Below, one piece after another: positions 6,429 through 11,022 of a DNA stretch of 11,022 nt; within the stretch, counting starts at the first letter, position 1, and every line of letters begins with the position of its first letter. The stretch is taken from contig JALOTM010000009.1 in NCBI GenBank assembly GCA_025457905.1, forward strand, positions 1 to 11,022, given 5' to 3'. The notes beneath the pieces were generated by a model that saw only the letters and a list, made by a program, of their open reading frames with translations, ran no database searches and was not told where the DNA came from. The stretch is from Methanomassiliicoccales archaeon. GTDB lineage: Archaea > Thermoplasmatota > Thermoplasmata > Methanomassiliicoccales > UBA472. Made by a program: the position numbers and the translations under genes.

Positions 6429-7156
6429 GCAAGCCCAAGAAGGAGATCAAGCAGCTTTCCGACCTCCCCTATTACAAGGAGGAGTACACCGAGCAGCTCA
6501 AGGGCATGGGCATTGAGAGCCTGGAGCAGCTCCTGGACGCGCTCAACGACGAGGACCAGTACAAGGAGGTCGTGGACACGCTCAAGGGAGTGGGGCCCAA
6601 GATCGCCGACCACTGGATCGAGGTCATCGAGGAGGCCCTGGCCCAGGGCGCCGAGAGCATGTCCGTGGAGGTCACGGACGTGGAGGAGGAGAAGAAGGCC
6701 AAGGCCGAGGTGGTCGAGGAGAAGCCCGAGGTCGTCGGCGAGAAGGCCTACGTGGCCAAGAGGAAGCCGGAGCTCACCGAGCGAAAGCGCAGGGCATTGG
6801 CGGCCAGGGAGGAGATCGACTCCCGCCGCCCCGCCTTCCGCAGGCAGGAGTGGTTCCGCTTCTCGCGCCTGGGCGAGACCTGGAGGAAGCCGCGCGGCAT
6901 CCACAGCAAGATGCGCCGCCACTACGGCTACCGCCCGCCCATCGTCAGCATCGGCTACCGCGGCCCCAAGGAGGTCCGCGGCTACCACTCCTCCGGCTTC
7001 CAGGAGGTGATGGTCCACAACCCGGCGCAGCTGGACAAGGTGGACCCCAAGACCCAGGCCGTCCGCGTGGGCGGGACCGTGGGCTACAGGAAGAAGCTCG
7101 CCATCGAGAAGCGCGCTGACGAGCTGGGAATCCGAGTTCTCAACAGGACGGGATAG
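6425..7156 (+). CDS. rpl32e: Large-subunit ribosomal protein eL32 (L32e) with N-terminal helix-hairpin-helix extension
   Basis: eL32 is an archaeal/eukaryotic 23S rRNA-binding protein. The 243-residue product is far longer than the roughly 130-residue core. Residues about 20-72 form a helical segment containing a helix-hairpin-helix motif (LKGVGPKIADHW, 53-64, with a degenerate partner around LKGMGIESLEQL, 25-36). An acidic, Glu/Lys/Val-rich linker follows (82-106). The L32e core (about 112-243) has RRPAFRRQEWFRFSRLGETW (134-153), WRKPRGIHSKMRRHYGYRPP (153-172), the GYRGPKEVRGYHSSGF motif (177-192) and the ending ADELGIRVLNRTG. From memory, haloarchaeal L32e has a similar extension. The frame is open upstream to 6044, but that part lies over uL6; the start is the ATG at 6425, overlapping the uL6 stop. 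The gene ends in TAG, with an in-frame TGA three codons later. Confidence 0.95.
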   Translation: MSKPKKEIKQLSDLPYYKEEYTEQLKGMGIESLEQLLDALNDEDQYKEVVDTLKGVGPKIADHWIEVIEEALAQGAESMSVEVTDVEEEKKAKAEVVEEKPEVVGEKAYVAKRKPELTERKRRALAAREEIDSRRPAFRRQEWFRFSRLGETWRKPRGIHSKMRRHYGYRPPIVSIGYRGPKEVRGYHSSGFQEVMVHNPAQLDKVDPKTQAVRVGGTVGYRKKLAIEKRADELGIRVLNRTG

Positions 7157-7158
7157 AT

Positions 7159-7614
7159 ATGGATCTGAAGAACCAGAAGAGAATGGCGGCCGAGATCCTC
7201 AAGTGCGGCGAGTCCCGGGTCTGGATAGACCCCAACCGCATCGAGGACGCCGCGGACGCCATCACTCGCGCGGACATAAGGACCGCGATCGAGTCCGGGA
7301 CCATACGCGCGCTCCCCAAGCAGGGCATATCCCGCGGCCGGACCAGGTACAAGCTGGCCCAGCGCGGCAAGGGGAGAAGGCGCGGACCGGGGAGCAGGAA
7401 GGGCACGTCCGGGGCCAGGACGCCGACCAAGGCGGACTGGATCCAGACCATACGCCCCATCAGGAAGGAGCTCAGGAAGCTCCGCGACGAGGGCAAGATC
7501 AACCGGACCGTCTACCGGGAGTTCTACAGCAAGGCCAAGGGCGGCATGTTCAAGAGCCGCAAGAACCTGGTCGCGCACCTGCAGATGGCCGGGCACCTCA
7601 AGGAGGGGAACTGA
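7159..7614 (+). CDS. rpl19e: Large-subunit ribosomal protein eL19 (L19e)
   Basis: eL19 is an archaeal/eukaryotic protein of the 50S that forms an intersubunit bridge through its extended C-terminal helix. The 151-residue product begins with the diagnostic LKNQKRMAAEILKCGESRVW followed by IDPNRIEDAADAITRADIR (residues 3-41). Next come LPKQGISRGRTRYKLAQRGK (52-71), the Arg/Gly-rich GRRRGPGSRKGTSGARTPTK, the conserved WIQTIRPIRKELRKLRDEGK, and the helical YREFYSKAKGGMFKSRKNLV. The ATG is 2 bases after the eL32 stop with only a weak upstream GGGAT, so re-initiation from eL32 is likely. The TGA shares its final A with the uL18 start (TGATG). Confidence 0.97.
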   Translation: MDLKNQKRMAAEILKCGESRVWIDPNRIEDAADAITRADIRTAIESGTIRALPKQGISRGRTRYKLAQRGKGRRRGPGSRKGTSGARTPTKADWIQTIRPIRKELRKLRDEGKINRTVYREFYSKAKGGMFKSRKNLVAHLQMAGHLKEGN

Positions 7615-8114
7615 TGGCCACGGGACCTAGGTACAAGGTGGCCTTCCGCCGAAGGCGCGAGGGCCGGACCGACTACCGGCAGAGGGCGGCGCTGCTGCGC
7701 GCCCGCCTGCCGAGGGCCGTGGTGCGCACCACCCTCAGGCACACCAGCGTGCAGCTGGTGGAGTACGACGCCCAGGGCGACCTGGTCCTGGCGACGGCGC
7801 ACTCCCATGAGCTGCTGGACCTGGGATGGAAGGCCTCCACGGGCAACCTGCCCGCCGCCTACCTGACCGGGTACCTGGCGGGCATGAGGGCCAAGAAGAA
7901 GGGCGTGAGCGAGGCCGTCCTGGACATAGGGCTGAAGGAGCCGGTCAAGGGGGCGGCGTGCTTCGCCACCCTGAAGGGGCTGCTGGACGCAGGCCTGGAC
8001 ATCCCCCACTCGGAGGAGATCCTGCCCTCCCAGGACAGGATAAAGGGCAAGCACATCAACGCTGACATAGAGAAGATGGTCGAAGAGGTAAAGAACAGGA
8101 TGGAGGTGGACTGA
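7614..8114 (+). CDS. rpl18: Large-subunit ribosomal protein uL18 (L18)
   Basis: uL18 binds 5S rRNA and, with uL5, forms the central protuberance. The 166-residue product is of archaeal type. It shows RYKVAFRRRREGRTDYRQRA (residues 6-25), RLPRAVVRTTLRHTSVQLVE (31-50), the HSHELLDLGWKASTGNLPAA segment with YLTGYLAGMRAKKKG following, AVLDIGL, and the archaeal C-terminal region with LLDAGLDIPHSEEILPSQDR then IKGKHIN. The open frame extends upstream to 7203, but that part overlaps eL19 in another frame. GGAGGGG just before the TGATG junction makes the ATG at 7614 the natural start. Confidence 0.96.
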   Translation: MATGPRYKVAFRRRREGRTDYRQRAALLRARLPRAVVRTTLRHTSVQLVEYDAQGDLVLATAHSHELLDLGWKASTGNLPAAYLTGYLAGMRAKKKGVSEAVLDIGLKEPVKGAACFATLKGLLDAGLDIPHSEEILPSQDRIKGKHINADIEKMVEEVKNRMEVD

Positions 8115-8115
8115 A

Positions 8116-8814
8116 ATGGACTGGACACCAAAGACAAGGCTGGGCAAGATGGTCATGGGCGGTGAGGTCACCACCATGAGCCAGGCGCTGGCCACCAAGC
8201 TCCCCCTGAGGGAGCCAGAGATCGTCGACGTCCTCCTTCCCGACCTGAAGGATGAGGTCATCGACGTGAACATCGTGCAGAGGATGACCGACTCCGGGCG
8301 CAGGGTCAAGTTCCGCATCACCGTGGCCGTGGGCAACGGCGACGGGTTCGTGGGCATCGGCCGGGCCAAGGGCAAGGAGGTCGGGCCCTCCATCAGGAAG
8401 GCCATCGACAACGCCAAGCTCAACATCATCGAGATCAAGCGCGGATGCGGCTCCTGGGAATGCGGATGCGGCTCGCCGCACTCGCTGCCCTTCAACGTGG
8501 TCGGCAAGGCCGGCAGCGTGGAGGTCAACCTCAAGCCCGCCCCGCGCGGCATCGGGCTGGCGACGGGGGACGTGGCCAAGAGCATACTGCAGCTCGCGGG
8601 CGTCAGGGACTCCTGGGGCTACGTCAAGGGGCACACCAAGACCACCGTGAACTACGCCATCGCCAGCTTCGAGGCGCTGAAGCAGACGGCGCAGATCCGG
8701 GTCACGGAGCAGCAGGCGCAGCGCCTGAAGATCGTCTCCGGGCCGGTCAATGTGCATGTGGCGTCCGCTCTGGACACGGCCAAGGCCGCCGAGGCCCAGA
8801 CCAAGGAGGGATGA
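8116..8814 (+). CDS. rps5: Small-subunit ribosomal protein uS5 (S5)
   Basis: uS5 lies at the mRNA entry site of the 30S and affects decoding fidelity. The 232-residue product has archaeal/eukaryotic length. After an N-terminal extension comes the double-stranded-RNA-binding-like S5 N domain, with QRMTDSGRRVKFRITVAVGN (residues 55-74) and GDGFVGIGRAKGKEVGPSIR (75-94). The archaeal Cys-rich insert RGCGSWECGCGSPHSLPF (109-126) has C111, C116 and C118. The C-terminal domain has APRGIGLATGDVAKSILQLA (142-161) and WGYVKGHTKTTVNY (167-180). GGAGGTG at 8102-8108 precedes the ATG by 7 bases. The end overlaps the first possible uL30 start (ATGA at 8811). Confidence 0.97.
   Translation: MDWTPKTRLGKMVMGGEVTTMSQALATKLPLREPEIVDVLLPDLKDEVIDVNIVQRMTDSGRRVKFRITVAVGNGDGFVGIGRAKGKEVGPSIRKAIDNAKLNIIEIKRGCGSWECGCGSPHSLPFNVVGKAGSVEVNLKPAPRGIGLATGDVAKSILQLAGVRDSWGYVKGHTKTTVNYAIASFEALKQTAQIRVTEQQAQRLKIVSGPVNVHVASALDTAKAAEAQTKEG
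8803..8810 (+). promoter_or_regulatory. Ribosome binding site that decides the uL30 start
   Basis: AAGGAGGG ends directly against the ATG at 8811, leaving no spacer, but is 6 bases from the in-frame ATG at 8817. Normal spacing therefore favours 8817 as the uL30 start. Confidence 0.65.
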
Positions 8815-8816
8815 GC

Positions 8817-9281
8817 ATGGCCTTTGTCGTGGTCAGGGTGCGCGGGCACTCGCGGATAAAGGCGGACATCGAGGAGACCATGGAGCTCATGAACCTCACC
8901 CGCCCCAACCACTGCGTGGTGCTGCCGGAGAACGAGTCCGTGCGCGGCATGCTCTACAAGACCAAGGACTACCTCACCTGGGGGGAGGTGGAGGAGACCA
9001 CCCTCGCCAAGATGATCAAGTTCCGCGGCCGCCTGGTGGGCGACAAGCCGGTGGACGACGAGGCCGTGAAGGCCAAGTCCAAGTACACCAGCATCATCGC
9101 TTTGGCGCGGGCGGTCAAGAAGGGGGAGGTCACCTACGCTAGCCTTGAGGGCTTCAAGCCCGTGTTCCGCCTCAGCCCCCCGAGGAAGGGGTACGAGGGG
9201 AGCAAGCGCTCCTATCAGAACGGGGGCGCGCTTGGATACCGTGGCAAGGACATAAACGAGCTCGTCGAACGAATGTTATAA
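8817..9281 (+). CDS. rpl30: Large-subunit ribosomal protein uL30 (L30), archaeal long form
   Basis: uL30 is a 50S protein; archaeal forms of about 150 residues are much longer than bacterial L30 (about 60). From the ATG at 8817 the product has 154 residues. It begins AFVVVRVRGHSRIKADIEET, typical of the family. Next come MELMNLTRPNHCVVLPENES, then VRGMLYKTKDYLTWGEVEET, and near the C-terminus FRLSPPRKGYEGSKRSYQNG and GALGYRGKDINELVERML. An ATG two codons earlier (8811) overlaps the uS5 stop and could also be used, but it sits directly on the ribosome binding site. The frame is open back to 8445 only because of GC-rich overlap with uS5. The gene ends in TAA inside an AT-rich patch. Confidence 0.95.
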   Translation: MAFVVVRVRGHSRIKADIEETMELMNLTRPNHCVVLPENESVRGMLYKTKDYLTWGEVEETTLAKMIKFRGRLVGDKPVDDEAVKAKSKYTSIIALARAVKKGEVTYASLEGFKPVFRLSPPRKGYEGSKRSYQNGGALGYRGKDINELVERML

Positions 9282-9283
9282 TA
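9276..9283 (+). promoter_or_regulatory. Candidate TATA box of an internal promoter before uL15
   Basis: TTATAATA covers the last codons of uL30 and the first bases after it. It stands out against about 60% GC. An archaeal TATA element places transcription start roughly 25-27 bases downstream, near 9305, just before the uL15 ATG at 9309. Purine-rich GAACGAA upstream could serve as a BRE. The uL15 start lacks a clear Shine-Dalgarno motif, which would fit a leaderless or short-leader transcript. This is inference from position and composition only; part of the motif is simply the TTA-TAA end of uL30. Confidence 0.35.
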
Positions 9284-9308
9284 GCAAGGATAGTGTTGGG
9301 GACTCGAC

Positions 9309-9737
9309 ATGCCAAGCAGGACCAAGAAGTTCAGGGGGACGCGCACCCACGGCCGCGGGAAGAAGGCCGGAAGGGGAGCCGGTCTCCACGGCGGGACCGG
9401 GAATGCCGGCCTGCACAAGCACAAGGTCATGATGATGCTCAAGTACGACCCGGACCACTTCGGCCGGCACGGCTTCAAGAGGCCGCAGGAGGTCGTATCC
9501 GCCAAGATCACCATGAACGTGGGCGACGTGCAGGAGAGCATCGACAAGCTGCTCGCCGACGGATACGCGCAGAAGAAGGGCGACAGGACGGTCGTGGACC
9601 TTACGAAGATGGGCGTGGACAAGCTGCTCGGATTCGGACAGGTGAGCCAGAAGCTGGAGATCGTCGTGTCGGAATCCTCGGCCAAGGCCAAGGAGAAGGT
9701 GCAGGGCGCCGGCGGAGCGATAGTAGGACCTCAGTGA
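9309..9737 (+). CDS. rpl15: Large-subunit ribosomal protein uL15 (L15)
   Basis: uL15 is a 50S assembly protein with a long basic extension into 23S rRNA. The 142-residue product is of archaeal type. The N-terminal RTKKFRGTRTHGRGKKAGRG (residues 4-23) precedes a Gly/His-rich stretch (GAGLHGGTGNAGLHKHKVMM) and YDPDHFGRHGFKRPQE. The C-terminal globular part contains VDLTKMGVDKLLGFGQVSQK and LEIVVSESSAKAKEKVQGAG. It is separated from uL30 by 27 bases, the largest gap in the window, and has only a poor ribosome binding site (GGGGA). It directly precedes secY, as in most archaea and bacteria. Confidence 0.97.
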   Translation: MPSRTKKFRGTRTHGRGKKAGRGAGLHGGTGNAGLHKHKVMMMLKYDPDHFGRHGFKRPQEVVSAKITMNVGDVQESIDKLLADGYAQKKGDRTVVDLTKMGVDKLLGFGQVSQKLEIVVSESSAKAKEKVQGAGGAIVGPQ

Positions 9738-9755
9738 TGATGCTAAGCTGATACC

Positions 9756-11022
9756 ATGGCAGAAGAGAAGAAGAGCCTGCTCTACAAGCTCAAACCTCTC
9801 ACCGACCGCCTACCCGCGGTCAGCAAGCCGGAGGGGCACGTGCACTTCCGGACCAAGATGCTATGGGTCGTCATCATTCTGGTCTTCTACTTCGTGATGA
9901 CAAACGTCTTCATTTATGGGCTGGACATGTCCAGCACCATAGACCTTTTCTCTCAATACCGCGCCATCCTGGCGGGGGCGCAGGGCTCGCTGATGCACCT
10001 GGGCATAGGCCCGATCGTCACCGCGTCCATCATCATGCAGCTGTTCGTGGGGGCCAAGATCATACGCCTGGACCTCACCAACTCCGAGGACAAGGCCGTC
10101 TACCAGAGCACGCAGAAGTTCCTGGTGCTCATCATGATATTGGTGGAGGCGATCCCCCAGGTGTTCGGCTACCTCACGCCCTCCACCGACTTCGTCAACG
10201 GCCTGGGATCGGCCCTGGGGGCGAACAGCTTCATCGACCCCAAGACATTGGCGGACATCATCATCATACTCCAGCTGTTCCTGGGCTCCTACATCGTCTT
10301 CCTCATGGACGAGGTGGTCTCGAAGTGGGGCATAGGCTCAGGGATATCGCTGTTCATAGCGGCGGGTGTGGCCCAGGCCATATTCACAGGTACCATCAAC
10401 TGGCAGCCCATCGACGGATCGCTGCCCGTCAGCCTGTCCAATCCGCCCGCGGGCACCATCCCCAAGACCCTTTACATCATACATAACTCCTCGGCGGCGG
10501 AGATGGCCAATGGGGGGTACGAGCAGATACTGCTGCAGAACCCCAACTCCATGATCGCCCTAGTGGGAACGATAGTGATCTTCCTCTTCGTCTGCTACGT
10601 GGAGAGCGTTCGGATCGAGCTGCCCTTGGCGCATGGGACGGCCAGGGGGGCGAGGGGCAGGTACCCCATCAAGCTGCTGTACGCCTCCAACATCCCCGTC
10701 ATCCTCATGGCGGCGCTGCTGGCCAACGTCAGCATGTTCGCCTTCCTGTTCTACACCAACCCCACGCTGTCGCAGGTCCCGATCCTGGGAGGGAACCCTC
10801 TTATCGGCTACTACGACCCGGCCACCAGCGGCACGCAGCCGCTGGGCGGCCTAGCCTGGTACCTGTCCACGCCCAACGGCCTGGCGAGCTGGCTGCTGCC
10901 GATGCTCAATCCCGAGCAGTACGGCTACCTGGCCCAGGACCATAGCTCGTTCCAGATCCTGGTGCACGTGCTCACCTACTTCCTGGTGATGACCTTGGGG
11001 TCCATCCTTTTCGCCAAGTTCT
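9756..11022 (+). CDS. secY: Protein translocase subunit SecY, 3'-truncated by the window edge
   Basis: SecY (the Sec61-alpha homologue) forms the protein-conducting channel in the cytoplasmic membrane. The frame from the ATG at 9756 runs 422 codons to the window edge without a stop. An in-frame TAA at 9744 makes this ATG the first possible start. It is MAEEKKSLLYKLKPLTDRLP at the N-terminus. Membrane segments by eye: TM1 36-54, plug region about 60-72, TM2 76-99 (LMHLGIGPIVTASIIMQL), TM3 122-140, TM4 167-186, TM5 193-211 (GIGSGISLF), TM6 266-282, TM7 312-333 (SNIPVILMAALLANVSMFAF), TM8 from about 399. The positive cytosolic loop 6-7 (residues 284-307), which contacts the ribosome, holds RIELPLAHGTARGARGRYPI. 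TM9-10 and the tail are missing. External loops 5-6 and 7-8 look long. No strong ribosome binding site is seen; the gap after uL15 is 18 bases. Confidence 0.97.
   Translation, partial: MAEEKKSLLYKLKPLTDRLPAVSKPEGHVHFRTKMLWVVIILVFYFVMTNVFIYGLDMSSTIDLFSQYRAILAGAQGSLMHLGIGPIVTASIIMQLFVGAKIIRLDLTNSEDKAVYQSTQKFLVLIMILVEAIPQVFGYLTPSTDFVNGLGSALGANSFIDPKTLADIIIILQLFLGSYIVFLMDEVVSKWGIGSGISLFIAAGVAQAIFTGTINWQPIDGSLPVSLSNPPAGTIPKTLYIIHNSSAAEMANGGYEQILLQNPNSMIALVGTIVIFLFVCYVESVRIELPLAHGTARGARGRYPIKLLYASNIPVILMAALLANVSMFAFLFYTNPTLSQVPILGGNPLIGYYDPATSGTQPLGGLAWYLSTPNGLASWLLPMLNPEQYGYLAQDHSSFQILVHVLTYFLVMTLGSILFAKF

Noticed and set aside
7591..7606. Short inverted repeat CCTC/GAGG around the uL18 ribosome binding site
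   Set aside because: The arms are about 4 bases with almost no loop, too small to be a meaningful hairpin; the GAGG half is explained as the Shine-Dalgarno motif.
7203..7613. A 137-codon N-terminal addition to uL18
   Set aside because: It is a shifted-frame reading of eL19; the family-typical start begins at the ATG at 7614 after a GGAGGGG motif.
8445..8816. A long N-terminal addition to uL30
   Set aside because: It is a shifted-frame reading of uS5; the uL30 family sequence starts at AFVVVRVRG after the ATG at 8817.
9863..10486. A 207-codon open frame overlapping the first half of secY
   Set aside because: It is in another frame of secY, His/Arg/Gly-rich and without membrane segments, whereas the frame from 9756 is unmistakably SecY.
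1..11022. A novel defence system, mobile element, CRISPR array or RNA gene
   Set aside because: All but a few bases are occupied by a canonical archaeal ribosomal operon in the usual order. I saw no direct-repeat array, inverted-repeat ends, transposase or tRNA-like segment, and the largest gap is 27 bases.

Overview
The window is a nearly gap-free archaeal ribosomal-protein operon, the archaeal S10/spc-type cluster, with every gene on the + strand. It runs from a 5'-truncated uL2 to a 3'-truncated SecY. The order is uL2, uS19, uL22, uS3, uL29, aIF1 (SUI1), RNase P Rpp29, uS17, uL14, uL24, eS4, uL5, uS14, uS8, uL6, eL32, eL19, uL18, uS5, uL30, uL15, SecY. The archaeal/eukaryotic-only proteins eS4, eL32 and eL19, the SUI1-type initiation factor and the RNase P protein fix the domain as Archaea. 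The order is the standard euryarchaeal one. The high GC content (about 60%), strong Shine-Dalgarno motifs, and an eL32 with an N-terminal helix-hairpin-helix extension would fit a mesophilic euryarchaeon. A member of the Thermoplasmatota such as the Methanomassiliicoccales is my guess, but nothing here proves it.

Layout: positions 1-2422 hold the end of the S10-type segment (uL2, uS19, uL22, uS3, uL29). Positions 2422-2987 hold two RNA-related non-ribosomal genes, aIF1 and Rpp29. Positions 2992-9737 hold the spc-type segment from uS17 to uL15. Positions 9756-11022 hold most of secY. The longest space between genes is 27 bases (uL30/uL15), so no intergenic region is large enough for an RNA gene. 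Many junctions overlap by 1-4 bases (ATGA, TAATG, TGATG, TTGA), which implies translational coupling. GAGGTGA-type Shine-Dalgarno motifs precede most starts.

The products act together. Fifteen or more build the two ribosomal subunits, aIF1 helps select the start codon, Rpp29 is part of the enzyme that matures tRNA 5' ends, and SecY is the membrane channel to which ribosomes deliver exported proteins.

Two genes are easily missed: the 48-codon uS14 gene, which starts with TTG, and secY, which has no stop before the window edge. I did not find a previously undescribed system. The points most worth a second look are a candidate promoter just before uL15, the helix-hairpin-helix extension on eL32, long extracellular SecY loops, a local GC rise over eL32-uS5, and back-up stops after the only two TAG codons.
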